A stretch of 64,000 nt of DNA from Anaeropeptidivorans aminofermentans (lineage in GTDB: Bacteria > Bacillota > Clostridia > Lachnospirales > UBA5962), in the NCBI RefSeq assembly GCF_940670685.1, contig NZ_OW711693.1, positions 3,534,001 to 3,598,000 of the forward strand, written 5' to 3'. How positions within the stretch are numbered: position 1 is the first letter of the stretch; the number at the start of each line of letters is the position of its first letter. The notes beneath the pieces are model-generated. The model was not told the origin of the DNA. It searched no databases and saw only the letters and a program-made list of their open reading frames with translations. The position numbers and the translations under genes were made by a program. Positions 34,006-43,650 of the stretch are shown here, piece after piece.

Positions 34006-35288
34006 CTTGGTACCCCCCTAAGAATAAGCCCTTCTATAATGGCCCAAAGGGAGAAATCCTGCCCGGCGTTACTGATAAGCCATCCTGCAATGGTGTTTTC
34101 AACGAAAGGAAGGGACCAGCCCATAAGAAGCACCAGAACGATTCCGCTTACAGCCGCCGAGATATAGGCCCCTCTCCGACCGCCTCTTGCATTTCCTACT
34201 ACGGCAGCCGTGCCGCATTCAAAAAAGCAGGTGATTACAACAGGCACAACCGTATACTTAAATAAGTTAAGGGAAGAACAAGCAATAATCATAATGACGG
34301 AAGAAGCCATGGAAATCAGAAAGCCTATCATAACCGCATTAGGGGCATAAGGGAAAAGCAAAGGGCAATCGTATGCCGGAATGGCATTGGGGATAATCTT
34401 TTCCTGAATGCCGGTAAAGGCGGGAACGATTTCCGCAATCATCATACGAACCCCAAGGAGTAAAACCGTAAGACCGGCGCCGAAAGTAAGGCCGGAGGTC
34501 ACAATGAACTTAAACAATCCGTTTGTTTCCGTAAGGCCGTAAAGCTCGCCGTAATTGATACCTATAATCATATACATTACTGTAAGCACAATATAAGTAA
34601 GCATGATTACGATAGAGCCTGTTATGGCAACTTCTTTTAAAAACCGCATATTTTTCGGCATTTCTATATCTTCCGTGGATTTTGACTTGTCACCGAATTT
34701 TCCTGCTAAAAATCCTCCTATAAGAACAAACACCGTGCTGGGGTGGCCCAAAGTAAAGGAGTCGTCTCCCGTGACATCTTTAATATAAGGCCGTACAAGG
34801 TTCGGAGCGATTACATAATAGGCCGCCGTCGTAAGAGAAGCAATCACAAGCAAGGGAACGCCCTGAAAGCCTGCCGTTACGCCTACGGCTACAAATACAA
34901 AGGGGAACCAGTAGAGCATATGGCCTGTAAGAAATACAGCCTTCCATTTTGTAAACCGAGCCACCAGAAGGTTTAAAAGAAAACCGAATATCATGGCAAC
35001 CCCGATTTCAAAGCCGTATTGTTCCATATAAACGCCTGCGTCCATAGAAGGCGCTACCGATGCAGCAGGGTTTAAAGCCGCAATGGACCCTGCCAGGGGA
35101 ACGAGGCTATTTACTAATATGCCTGCTCCCTGTTGAAGAATGATTACGCCGATTGCCGTTTTAAATGTTCCCGACATAATGTCTGTAAAGCTTTTCTTTT
35201 GCAGCAGCAAGCCAACCAAGGCAATAAGGGCTAGAAATATGGCGGCTACGCCGAAAATCTGATTAATCAAGAAATTAAGAATACCCAT
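34002..35288 (-). CDS. PTS ascorbate-family EIIC (UlaA-like)
   Basis: The 428-residue membrane protein of the SgaT/UlaA family has about 11 membrane segments: LINQIFGVAAIFLALIALVG at the N terminus, TGHMLYWFPFVFVAVGVTAG, DSFTLGHPSTVFVLIGGFLA and GNARGGRRGAYISAAVSG. It is the sugar channel of the second PTS. Although the family is named for ascorbate, the neighbouring NagA and SIS genes suggest a different substrate. Confidence 0.92.
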   Translation of the reverse strand: MGILNFLINQIFGVAAIFLALIALVGLLLQKKSFTDIMSGTFKTAIGVIILQQGAGILVNSLVPLAGSIAALNPAASVAPSMDAGVYMEQYGFEIGVAMIFGFLLNLLVARFTKWKAVFLTGHMLYWFPFVFVAVGVTAGFQGVPLLVIASLTTAAYYVIAPNLVRPYIKDVTGDDSFTLGHPSTVFVLIGGFLAGKFGDKSKSTEDIEMPKNMRFLKEVAITGSIVIMLTYIVLTVMYMIIGINYGELYGLTETNGLFKFIVTSGLTFGAGLTVLLLGVRMMIAEIVPAFTGIQEKIIPNAIPAYDCPLLFPYAPNAVMIGFLISMASSVIMIIACSSLNLFKYTVVPVVITCFFECGTAAVVGNARGGRRGAYISAAVSGIVLVLLMGWSLPFVENTIAGWLISNAGQDFSLWAIIEGLILRGVPR

Positions 35289-35298
35289 TGCGATCCTC

Positions 35299-35583
35299 CT
35301 ATCTGTTTTCTAAAAATGCCTGAAGCTTCTCCTTGATTTCCTTCTGATTTACAAAGCTTTTGATTATCACTATAGGAACATGGACTCTGCCCTGGAGGTT
35401 TTCCGCCAAGTCACTTGAAGTAAAAATAACGTCACAGGCCGCTCCGCAAGCCGATGAAATATCCCCCGTAAACACAGTTGCCTCAATGCCCATTTCCTTT
35501 AAAACTCCTTGAATCTTAATTTTGAGTAAAGTAGAAGACCCAACCCCAAAACCACATATAGCTTGAATTGTAAGCTCACTCAT
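35299..35583 (-). CDS. PTS ascorbate/lactose-type EIIB
   Basis: The 94-residue phosphocarrier has the phospho-Cys10 in IQAICGFGVGSST, the P-loop-like motif of UlaB/SgcB proteins. It passes phosphate from EIIA to the sugar at EIIC. RBS GGAGG. It lies 10 bp upstream of EIIC. Confidence 0.92.
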   Translation of the reverse strand: MSELTIQAICGFGVGSSTLLKIKIQGVLKEMGIEATVFTGDISSACGAACDVIFTSSDLAENLQGRVHVPIVIIKSFVNQKEIKEKLQAFLENR

Positions 35584-35614
35584 ATTCCTCCACCTCCTTA
35601 AAATATCTATTCAC

Positions 35615-36058
35615 TTAAAGCCCTTCCCCGTTTATGATGGCGTAAAGCTCTTCTATGGATGTGCTTGTTATCAATCTTTGGCAGGTTTTTTCATTGCTTA
35701 TTGCCTCAGCAACACGGCTTAAAGAATCAATATGCTTCCTGGGCTCTGTGGCGCATAGTCCAAACATGAGATATACAGGATCATTGTTTGAATTAAAAAT
35801 AACCGGCTTTTTAAACACTGTAAGCACAAGGTCATCTTTTAAAACATGTTTTCCTGCCGCGGCATGGGCAAGCGCGATATTCGGTGCAATCACTATATAT
35901 GGCCCAAGCTCTAAAACAGCGTTTATCATTGCTTGAATATACCCTTCCTTAATAGAGCCAAGCCGCATCATGAGATTTCCGCATATGTTTAAGGCCTCCT
36001 CCCAGCTCCTTTCTTCCCCGTCTATTAGTAATCCTTCTTTCCTTATGATTTCAGCCAT
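35615..36058 (-). CDS. PTS EIIA, fructose/mannitol/ascorbate type
   Basis: The 147-residue PTS_EIIA type-2 domain has the phosphorylated His65 in APNIALAHAAA and the EGYIQAMINAVLELGPYIV helix. It is the first gene of the minus-strand sugar operon (EIIA-EIIB-EIIC-SIS-NagA). RBS GGAGAA. Confidence 0.92.
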   Translation of the reverse strand: MAEIIRKEGLLIDGEERSWEEALNICGNLMMRLGSIKEGYIQAMINAVLELGPYIVIAPNIALAHAAAGKHVLKDDLVLTVFKKPVIFNSNNDPVYLMFGLCATEPRKHIDSLSRVAEAISNEKTCQRLITSTSIEELYAIINGEGL

Positions 36059-36091
36059 CGTTATTCTCCTGACTTTTTAAATTTTACTTTG

Positions 36092-36221
36092 TATAGTAAA
36101 ACAATAAGATTACAGTAACAAAAACCGTATATTTTGAATGGCTTAATAGAAAGGGTTCTATTATATTAAGCCGTTTATGAAAAATAGGCTTTTGTTCCTA
36201 CTTTAAAGTTGTTTTACTGTA
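36092..36221. mobile_element. MITE-like element, family A1 (130 bp)
   Basis: Ends TATAGTAAAACAA and TTGTTTTACTGTA. A1 stem GGCTTAATAGAA...TATTAAGCCG. It lies just upstream of the EIIA start, where the operon promoter should be. Confidence 0.85.
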
Positions 36222-36411
36222 ATATGTATATTATTTCTCTTAAGCCCTTATACTGGATTGCCCCTTAAATAGACAAATTTTAATTTATAATTTCTAAGCC
36301 TCTGGCCTCCGCAATTAAAAATAGCAGCTTACTATAGTAAATTCATCATGAAGAAGCAGCAAAAGCCTATTCCCATCAGGCTCAAAAACACGGATTTCCT
36401 TCGGAAACATA

Positions 36412-36481
36412 GTGAAATTGCTTTTATACCATAACAGATATAAGCCTTTTAATATATAAAATCAAATAAAGGCAATTTCAC
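36412..36481. repeat. Short inverted-repeat segment (family C)
   Basis: GTGAAATTGCTTTTATA at the left and AAAGGCAATTTCAC at the right are inverted repeats, 70 bp in all. It is nested inside the A2 element. Only one copy was seen. Confidence 0.5.
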
Positions 36482-36505
36482 AAAGGCGCTTTATTATATT
36501 TCTTC

Positions 36506-36635
36506 TATAGTTAAATAGTTTAATTACAGTAATAAAAATCGTATATTTTGAATGGCTTAATATAAGCGTTTCTATTATATTAAGCCGTTTATGAAAAATA
36601 GATTTTTGTTACTTCCTGAAGGATATTTTACTCTA
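36506..36635. mobile_element. MITE-like element, family A1 (130 bp), nested
   Basis: TATAGTTAAATAG to GATATTTTACTCTA, with the A1 stem GGCTTAATATAA...TATTAAGCCG. It is inserted inside the A2 element 36333-36699, so it is the younger insertion. Confidence 0.8.
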
Positions 36636-36830
36636 AAACGCATTTTTGAGCCTTCGTGAATATACGGCTTTGCTACTATTTAACTTTAAATTTACTATAT
36701 ATGAATAAACCGTGAAAATACAATTTGTGAATCTAGTCTAATTGACTTTTAATATCAGAGAGTGCTACACTAATATCAGATTTTGTATAAACTTGTCGGT
36801 AATACTATGAGCATCACGGGCCGTAGGAAT

Positions 36831-36966
36831 TAAAGTAAATTTCTCATAAAGAAGGAACAAAAGCCTATTCACTATAGACCAAAAACGCGAGTTTCCCTTG
36901 GAAACAGTACAGTTTTAAACCTAAGTGAGCATACCGCTTTGTTACTTTAACTTTAAATTTACTATA
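36831..36966. mobile_element. MITE-like element, family A2 (136 bp), upstream of cas3
   Basis: Ends TAAAGTAAATTTCTC and TTTAAATTTACTATA. The A2 core reads GAGTTTCCCTTGGAAACAGT. It lies about 100 bp upstream of the cas3 start. Confidence 0.75.
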
Positions 36967-37064
36967 ACTACTGAGACAGCAAATGTATAAAGATAGGACC
37001 TCTATCCTTTAGGCATTTGCTGTTTTTTATAATCAGCCTTCTAAAATATAAAGGAGGGGATAAA

Positions 37065-39236
37065 TTGTATATTGCCCATACAAGAGAAGACGGAAAAGAA
37101 CAGTCTCTATTGAACCATTTAACAGAAACTGCAAAGCTTGCGAAGGATTTTGCGTCTTCCTTCCATTCAGGAGAATTAGCCTATCAAATGGGCCTTGCCC
37201 ACGATTTAGGAAAATACTCAAAGGAGTTTCAAGACAGGATTAAAGGCATCTCTGCCGCTCAGGTAGACCATTCCACCTCCGGCGGTATAGAATTAAACAA
37301 GATTTTTAAAAATATCATTCCTGTTTACGGGGTTTTAGGCCATCATTCAGGGCTTCCTAACGGGGGCTCCAAGGCAGTGGGGCTTAATAATCCCGATTCT
37401 ACTCTTTATGGCCGCCTGAATAAGAAAAATCTGCCGGATTATTTGGCCTATAAAAATGAAATCAATCTTTCCAATGCGCCTTGGCCTAATTTCAAACCGT
37501 CTCAGGATATGGGCTTTACCATGGCCTTTTTTATCAGAATGCTTTATTCCGCCCTTGTGGACGCTGATTATTTAGATACGGAAAGCTTCATGTCTCAAGG
37601 AGAAGTTCAGCGTTCCGGCTTTGATTCCATAGATGTTTTAAAAGAACGGTTTGATCGCTTCATTCAGCGTACTCCAAGAGAAAAAAGCCCCATCAATATG
37701 AAAAGAAATGAGATTTTAGAAGACTGCCTCTCAGCTTCGGGCAAAGAAAAAGGCCTTTTTTCCCTCACGGTTCCCACGGGCGGCGGAAAGACCATCTCTT
37801 CTCTTGGCTTTGCCCTGCATCATGCCAAAAATCATCATCTGAAACGCATTGTATACGTAATACCGTTCACTTCAATCATTGATCAAAACGCAAAGGTAAT
37901 TGCATCTATTGTCAATGAATCAGAAGGTATCAATAATGTCATTGAGCACCATTCAAACATTCTCTATCCCAATGAGGAAAATAAAAAAGACTATAAATAC
38001 CTTGCTGCGGAAAACTGGGATGCGCCGATTATCGTCACCACCAATGTTCAGTTTTTTGAATCTCTTTTTGCCCATAGAAGCGCTAAATGCAGGAAGCTTC
38101 ACAATCTGGCAGAAAGCGTTATTATCTTTGACGAAGCCCAAATGCTCCCCATTCCTTTTTTAAAGCCCTGCATACGGGCCATGGAAGAGCTTATAAGAAA
38201 TTATAATACGACGGCGGTTTTATGTACGGCTACCCAGCCGTCTCTCGGCCCTATATTCAGTAAAGATATTACCCCGACGGAAATCTGTAAGGACCCGAAA
38301 GCCCTTTACAGCTTTTTCAGAAGAGCCACTTTAAAAAATATCGGTAAAATCAGCGAAGAAGATTTAATTCAAAACCTTAAAGAGAAAAAACAGGTGCTCT
38401 GCATTGTAAACACAAGAAAGCACGCCCAAGAGCTTTATAAAAAGCTTGATAACGCCTTTCATCTTTCCACCCTCCTGTTTCCTGCCCACAGGAAGAAAGT
38501 CCTTGAAGAAATCAAGGACTGCTTAAAAAACGGCGAAGCGTGCAGAGTCATCTCCACAAGCTTAATTGAAGCCGGGGTGGATTTGGACTTTCCCTTTGTC
38601 TACAGGGAAAAAGCTGGCCTTGATTCCGTCATTCAGGCGGCAGGCCGCTGCAATCGGGAAGGAAAACATAGCCCCAATGAAAGCATTACCTATATCTTTC
38701 AATCGGAGGATTATAAAATCCCTGCCCCTATGGCAATCGCTTCCCAAGGCTTCAATGAGGCTGCAAAAAAGCACGGGGATTTAGGCAGCCCCGAAGCCAT
38801 TCAATTGTACTTTGATTCCATATACACCATTCAGGGACAAAAACTTGACCAAAAAAACATTATAAACCGCCTGAACGAAGGCTGGAAAGAAGCGGGAAGC
38901 ATCCCCTTCCGGGATATTTCAGAAGATTTTCTCATGATTGAAAATCATACTTATACAATATTTATCCCCTTTGGAGAGGAGGCGGCAGACCTTTTAAAAA
39001 GACTTCAATTTGGCGAAAGAAACAGAAGCCTTTTAAGGAAAATAAATCAGTATAGTGTGAATATTTATGAAAACCATTTAAATTTACTTCTCAATAACGG
39101 TATGGTGGAATATTTAGATCAAAAAAACTCAAAGGACGTGGGAGACGGCCTATTTATACTCACAGACCCTACCGCCTATGATGATAAATCAGGCTTAAAG
39201 CTTGCCCCCGATACGGGAAACGGTATTTTTTTATAA
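37065..39236 (+). CDS. cas3: Type I-C CRISPR helicase-nuclease Cas3
   Basis: The 723-residue protein unwinds and degrades DNA bound by Cascade. The N-terminal HD nuclease has His18 and the HD pair His46-Asp47 (GLAHDLGK). The helicase has Walker A VPTGGGKT (237-243), DEAQ (355-358), the SAT-like CTATQPS and motif VI QAAGRCNREG. The start is TTG at 37065, because AAGGAGG sits 7 nt upstream and the sequence MYIAHTREDG matches I-C Cas3 proteins; the longer frame has no ribosome site. It is the first gene of the cas operon. Confidence 0.96.
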   Translation: MYIAHTREDGKEQSLLNHLTETAKLAKDFASSFHSGELAYQMGLAHDLGKYSKEFQDRIKGISAAQVDHSTSGGIELNKIFKNIIPVYGVLGHHSGLPNGGSKAVGLNNPDSTLYGRLNKKNLPDYLAYKNEINLSNAPWPNFKPSQDMGFTMAFFIRMLYSALVDADYLDTESFMSQGEVQRSGFDSIDVLKERFDRFIQRTPREKSPINMKRNEILEDCLSASGKEKGLFSLTVPTGGGKTISSLGFALHHAKNHHLKRIVYVIPFTSIIDQNAKVIASIVNESEGINNVIEHHSNILYPNEENKKDYKYLAAENWDAPIIVTTNVQFFESLFAHRSAKCRKLHNLAESVIIFDEAQMLPIPFLKPCIRAMEELIRNYNTTAVLCTATQPSLGPIFSKDITPTEICKDPKALYSFFRRATLKNIGKISEEDLIQNLKEKKQVLCIVNTRKHAQELYKKLDNAFHLSTLLFPAHRKKVLEEIKDCLKNGEACRVISTSLIEAGVDLDFPFVYREKAGLDSVIQAAGRCNREGKHSPNESITYIFQSEDYKIPAPMAIASQGFNEAAKKHGDLGSPEAIQLYFDSIYTIQGQKLDQKNIINRLNEGWKEAGSIPFRDISEDFLMIENHTYTIFIPFGEEAADLLKRLQFGERNRSLLRKINQYSVNIYENHLNLLLNNGMVEYLDQKNSKDVGDGLFILTDPTAYDDKSGLKLAPDTGNGIFL

Positions 39237-39246
39237 GGAGGTACTT

Positions 39247-39909
39247 ATGGGATATGGATTTAAAATAGAAGTATGGGGAGATTACGCCCTGTTTTCAAGG
39301 CCCGAATTAAAAGTAGAAAGAGTTAGCTACGACGTCATCACGCCGTCTTCCGCAAGGGCAATATTAGAAGCCGTTTTGTGGAAGCCGGCAATCAAATACG
39401 TCATCGATAAAATCTACGTTTTAAACCCTATTAAATATGTAAACATCAGAAGAAACGAAGTCAATGATAAATTAAGTGCAAGAAATGTAAAAACCGTTAT
39501 GGCCTCCCCGGAAAAGGGAGAACGGCTTTTTCTGCATACAGGCTCTGCCATTGCTCAAAGGTCCTCTTTAATTTTAAAGGACGTACGGTATGTCATAGAA
39601 GCCCATTTTGAAATGACGGAAAATGCCGGCCCCGAAGACAGCCCTGAAAAATTCTATGCCATGATTTGCAGAAGGCTTAGAAACGGTCAATGCTTCCACA
39701 CCCCTTATTTCGGGTGCAGAGAGTTTCCCGTAAATTTCAGTCTCTGGGAAGAAGAAGAAATTAAAACCGCCCATAAAGGCACAAAAGACTTAGGCCTTAT
39801 GCTCTACGATATGGATTATACCGGAGAAGGAGGCCCTATGCCTTGTTTCTTCAGGGCAATCATGGAAAACGGCGAAATCAGCCTGAAAGACTGTGAGGTG
39901 TTCCGATGA
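39247..39909 (+). CDS. cas5c: Type I-C Cas5 (crRNA-processing endonuclease, Cas5d)
   Basis: The 220-residue protein begins GYGFKIEVWGDYALFSRPE, the I-C Cas5 N terminus with a RAMP fold. In I-C systems, which lack Cas6, Cas5 cuts the pre-crRNA and stays on the 5' handle. ATG at 39247 with AAGGAGG overlapping the cas3 stop. It overlaps cas8c by 4 bp. Confidence 0.95.
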   Translation: MGYGFKIEVWGDYALFSRPELKVERVSYDVITPSSARAILEAVLWKPAIKYVIDKIYVLNPIKYVNIRRNEVNDKLSARNVKTVMASPEKGERLFLHTGSAIAQRSSLILKDVRYVIEAHFEMTENAGPEDSPEKFYAMICRRLRNGQCFHTPYFGCREFPVNFSLWEEEEIKTAHKGTKDLGLMLYDMDYTGEGGPMPCFFRAIMENGEISLKDCEVFR

Positions 39910-41663
39910 TTTTAAACCGCTTGGTAGATTATTATGAGGGAAAATTAAAAAAGGGGGAAGCCCCTGAAGCCGGCTGGGAAATGGCCGATGCCCATCTTGC
40001 CATTGTGCTTTCAGATAAAGGAGAGGTTGAAAATATCCTTCCCCTTTTAAACGAAGACATCAAAAAAATAGGCGGAAAAGAAAAGACTGTTTTAGTTCCT
40101 TATGAATTTAAGCTGCCCTTAAGGATCGTCCGTTCCTCGGGAGTGGAAGCCAATTTCTTATCGGATAATGCTTCTTATATCCTCGGCTATGACGGAAAAA
40201 GCAAGCCTGAAAAGAACAAAGAAAAGTTCAAGGACGCTAAAAAACTTCATCTAAAGCTTCTGCAAGAATCAAGCAATCCTTCCGCTAAGGCCCTCTGCCT
40301 ATTTTTTAGTCAGTGGGATATTGAAAAGGCCAAAGATAATCCTTTTATTAAGGAGAACATAAAGCTCATCGAAGAAGGCAGAAATATGGTCTTTCTCCAT
40401 GACGGCAAATTCATTCATGAAAACCCGGAAATCAGGAAAATATGGGATGATTATTATAATAATAATGAAGGCTTAGAAGAAAAGGTATGTCTTGTTTCAG
40501 GCAAAAAAGAACCTATTGCGAGGCTCCATGGAAAAATCAAAGGCCTTCCCGGGGCCCAGTCCGCCGGCGCTAATTTAATCAGCCAAAACGCCGAAGCCTT
40601 TATTTCCTACAATATAAAAGAAAGCCTCCCCGGAGCCCCCGTGGGAAAATACAGTGCCTTTTCTTATGTTACAGCTATGAATATGCTGATTGCCGACAGA
40701 GACAGAAGAATTATGCTGGGGGATATCATGCTTCTTTATTGGGCGGAGGACGCAGAGGAAGCAGCTGCCGATACCTTTAGCTTCTGTTTTAACCCGCCGG
40801 AAGAAAGCGATAATCATAAGCTTACGGAAATATTCAAACGGGTAGATAATAAGCTCCCTGTTTCAGGGGTTTCTCTTGATAAGAAATTTTATATCCTGGG
40901 CATCGCCCCCAATGCGGCAAGGGTCTCTGTCTCTTTGTTTATTGAAAATGATTTCGGCAGTATTCTTTCAAATATTGCCGACCATTATAAGAGGCTTGAA
41001 ATTCAAAAGCCTTCCTTTGAAAAAAGAGAGTTCCTAACCCCTTATGCCATATTAAACGAAACCATCAATAAAAACAGCAAAAACGCAAAGCCCAACCCCC
41101 AGCATGTCGCAGGCTTAACAAGAGCCATTTTACTTGGAGAACGATACCCTTACGCCCTTTATCAAGCCATAATCCAAAGAGTAAGAGCCGAACAGGGAAG
41201 CAGAAAAATAAATTATCCAAAGGCGGCCATGATTAAGGCCTGCCTTACACAATATTTACCTAAAGAAGAAAGGGAGGTATTAAAAATGTCTTTAAACGAA
41301 GAAAGCGGTAAAAAGCCTTATATCTTAGGCAGACTTTTTGCAATTCTTGAAGAAATTCAACAAACAGCCAGCCCCGCAATTAATACTACCATCAAAGACA
41401 AATATTTTAATTCTGCATGTGCGAATCCCTATATTGCTTTTCCTCCGCTTTTGAAGCTTTCTCAGGCTCATTTGTCAAAAATAGGTGGAAATACAGAAGT
41501 TAGCTTCAATATAAAGATACAGAAGATTCTACAAAGACTAAACCCTGATGACAGCCCTTTTCCTAAAGTTCTAGATCTAAATGACCAAGGGCTTTTTATT
41601 CTCGGCTATTATTATCAAGCCCAATTTCATTATAAAAATTACCCCAAAAAGGAGGAAATTTAA
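39906..41663 (+). CDS. cas8c: Type I-C Cascade large subunit Cas8c
   Basis: The 585-residue Csd1 family protein starts ILNRLVDYYEGK and has the conserved CLVSGKKEPIARLHGKIKGL and GAQSAGANLISQNAEAF stretch. It recognises the PAM and carries the internally translated small subunit in other I-C systems; a candidate internal start with AAAGGGAGGTATTAAAAATG upstream occurs at about 41286. Its ATG overlaps the cas5 stop. Confidence 0.95.
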   Translation: MILNRLVDYYEGKLKKGEAPEAGWEMADAHLAIVLSDKGEVENILPLLNEDIKKIGGKEKTVLVPYEFKLPLRIVRSSGVEANFLSDNASYILGYDGKSKPEKNKEKFKDAKKLHLKLLQESSNPSAKALCLFFSQWDIEKAKDNPFIKENIKLIEEGRNMVFLHDGKFIHENPEIRKIWDDYYNNNEGLEEKVCLVSGKKEPIARLHGKIKGLPGAQSAGANLISQNAEAFISYNIKESLPGAPVGKYSAFSYVTAMNMLIADRDRRIMLGDIMLLYWAEDAEEAAADTFSFCFNPPEESDNHKLTEIFKRVDNKLPVSGVSLDKKFYILGIAPNAARVSVSLFIENDFGSILSNIADHYKRLEIQKPSFEKREFLTPYAILNETINKNSKNAKPNPQHVAGLTRAILLGERYPYALYQAIIQRVRAEQGSRKINYPKAAMIKACLTQYLPKEEREVLKMSLNEESGKKPYILGRLFAILEEIQQTASPAINTTIKDKYFNSACANPYIAFPPLLKLSQAHLSKIGGNTEVSFNIKIQKILQRLNPDDSPFPKVLDLNDQGLFILGYYYQAQFHYKNYPKKEEI

Positions 41664-41664
41664 T

Positions 41665-42552
41665 ATGAACCCTATTCAAAACAAATATGATTTTGTAGTT
41701 TTATTCGACGTGGAAAACGGAAACCCCAACGGCGACCCGGACGCAGGCAATATGCCGAGAGTTGATCCTGAAACGGGCCTTGGCATTGTAACAGACGTGT
41801 GCTTAAAAAGAAAAATACGCAATTATGTGGAAACCGTAAAGGAAGAAGCAGAAGGCTATAAGATTTACATAAAAGATACGGTACCATTGAACACAAGCGA
41901 TAAGTTGGCTTATGCCCATATTGAAAGTGACACGGAAAGGGCTAAAGAGGCTAAAAAAAATAAAGCTGTTTTAGACTTAATGGTACGGGATTTTATGTGT
42001 AAAAACTTCTTTGATATTCGTACCTTCGGCGCCGTCATGACAACCTTCGTAAAGGATTCCTTAAACTGCGGTCAGGTTCGAGGGCCTGTACAATTAGGCT
42101 TTGCAAGAAGTTTAGACCCTATTGTTCCCCAGGAAATAACAATCACACGAATTGCTATCACCACAGAAAAAGACGCGGCAAACAAAACCACAGAAATGGG
42201 CAAAAAACACATTGTACCTTACGGCCTTTACAGAGCAGAGGGCTTTGTATCTGCAAACCTTGCAAGAAAGGTCACAGGGTTTTCAGAAGCGGATTTAAAT
42301 CTCCTTTGGGAAGCGATTATCAATATGTTTGAGCATGACCATTCGGCCGCCAGAGGAAAAATGGCCGTTCGTGAGCTGATTGTATTTAAACATGAATCGG
42401 AAATCGGAAATGCTCCTTCCTATAAGCTTTTCGATTTAATTGACGTGAAGCTAAAGGATGAAAATAAGCCCCCGAGAGCATTTACTGACTATTCCGTAAA
42501 TATCCGTGAAGAAAACCTTCCCCAAGGCGTTCAAATTCAAAGGATGATTTAA
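41665..42552 (+). CDS. cas7c: Type I-C Cascade backbone Cas7 (Csd2)
   Basis: The 295-residue RAMP backbone subunit contains FVVLFDVENGNPNGDPDAGN, VTDVCLKRKIRNYV and IRTFGAVM, the Csd2 hallmarks. Several copies line the crRNA spacer. ATG at 41665, one base after the cas8c stop, with AAGGAGG. Confidence 0.96.
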   Translation: MNPIQNKYDFVVLFDVENGNPNGDPDAGNMPRVDPETGLGIVTDVCLKRKIRNYVETVKEEAEGYKIYIKDTVPLNTSDKLAYAHIESDTERAKEAKKNKAVLDLMVRDFMCKNFFDIRTFGAVMTTFVKDSLNCGQVRGPVQLGFARSLDPIVPQEITITRIAITTEKDAANKTTEMGKKHIVPYGLYRAEGFVSANLARKVTGFSEADLNLLWEAIINMFEHDHSAARGKMAVRELIVFKHESEIGNAPSYKLFDLIDVKLKDENKPPRAFTDYSVNIREENLPQGVQIQRMI

Positions 42553-42554
42553 TT

Positions 42555-43196
42555 TTGGAAAATTATTTAATGATTTCAGGTATACAGCATTACGCCTTTT
42601 GTAAAAGACAGTGGGCATTAATCCATATCGAAAACCAATGGGCCGAAAATGCCCTTACGGTTCAGGGTCTATTAATGCATGAAAAGGCACACAGCGACAC
42701 TACGGAAATAAAAGACGGAAAGATTATCGCAAGAGGTCTTCATATTGCTTCCCACAAGCTTAAGGTGACAGGCATTTGCGATGTCGTTGAATTTCATCAG
42801 GACGAAAATGGCATAAGCCTATTTAACTACAAAGGCTCATATACTCCCATACCCGTAGAATACAAAAAAGGACGGCCCAAAGAGCATAATGCCGATAGAC
42901 TGCAGTTATGCTCTCAGGCCATCTGTCTTGAAGAAATGCTCCTTACGGAAATACCCAAAGGCTATTTATTCTACGGGGAGCCTCACAGGAGAACGGAAGT
43001 CATTTTCAGTAGTGCGCTTCGCTCAGAGGTAAACGCAACCTTTGAGGAAATGCGCGCCTTATATAAAAGGGGCCACGTCCCGAAGGTCAAGAAAACGCCC
43101 AAATGCACCGCCTGCTCTTTGAAAGATACTTGCCTGCCGGATTTAGATAATAGGCCTTCCGCAAGCAGTTATTTAAAGCACGAACTTTTTCGTTGA
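42555..43196 (+). CDS. cas4: Cas4 nuclease for spacer acquisition
   Basis: The 213-residue RecB-like nuclease has four Fe-S cysteines: Cys16 (FCKRQW), Cys184, Cys187 and Cys193 (KCTACSLKDTC), and nuclease motifs around VEYKKGRPK. Cas4 trims prespacers and checks the PAM end with Cas1-Cas2. The likely start is TTG at 42555 behind AAAGGA, 2 bp after cas7; ATG at 42570 is an alternative. It is the last gene before a 968-bp gap. Confidence 0.94.
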   Translation: MENYLMISGIQHYAFCKRQWALIHIENQWAENALTVQGLLMHEKAHSDTTEIKDGKIIARGLHIASHKLKVTGICDVVEFHQDENGISLFNYKGSYTPIPVEYKKGRPKEHNADRLQLCSQAICLEEMLLTEIPKGYLFYGEPHRRTEVIFSSALRSEVNATFEEMRALYKRGHVPKVKKTPKCTACSLKDTCLPDLDNRPSASSYLKHELFR

Positions 43197-43457
43197 TTAT
43201 ATTTTTGCACTGGGCATAGGGTTTTGCTGCAAAGACAATTATTTCACTGACATTTGAATAAGTAAAAGTTTGGTCTATGGGGATTATAGTACGTTTAATA
43301 TAGCAAGCTCAATTTTCATATCCTTTCCTGATTCTATTTTAGGATATTTTTCAAGATGAAATGTATGTATTTTTATCCAAAGAAACAAAGACTGTTTTCG
43401 GCAGTTTATACAAGACTAAAAACCTTGAAATACGGCACCTTTTCCTTAAAGAATATT

Positions 43458-43593
43458 TATAGTAAGCTTGAAATTAAACAGTAATAAAACCGTATATTCA
43501 TATAGATTCAAGACTGTACTGCTTCCTGCCCAACTCCGTGCTTTTAGTCTTCAATAATCAAGTTTTTTACTACTTCATAAGAAATTTATTGTA
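43458..43593. mobile_element. MITE-like element, family A2, between cas4 and cas1
   Basis: TATAGTAAGCTTGAAATT to AAGAAATTTATTGTA; the right end is slightly eroded. Interior GTACTGCTTCC and CTCCGTGCTTTTAG is a diverged A2 core. Confidence 0.75.
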
Positions 43594-43650
43594 TCTTTCA
43601 AATTTAGGCAAACAAATTAAAAAGTTATTTAAAGAGCGTGCTTTTTATCA

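Larger units (their letters stand above)
36333..36699. mobile_element. Family A2 element split by nested insertions
   Basis: The left half 36333-36408 (TATAGTAAATTCATC to CCTTCGGAAAC) and the right half about 36643-36699 (TTTTTGAGCCTTCGTG to AAATTTACTATA) match a single A2 copy such as 4071-4211. Between them are a complete A1 element and a third inverted-repeat segment. Confidence 0.8.
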
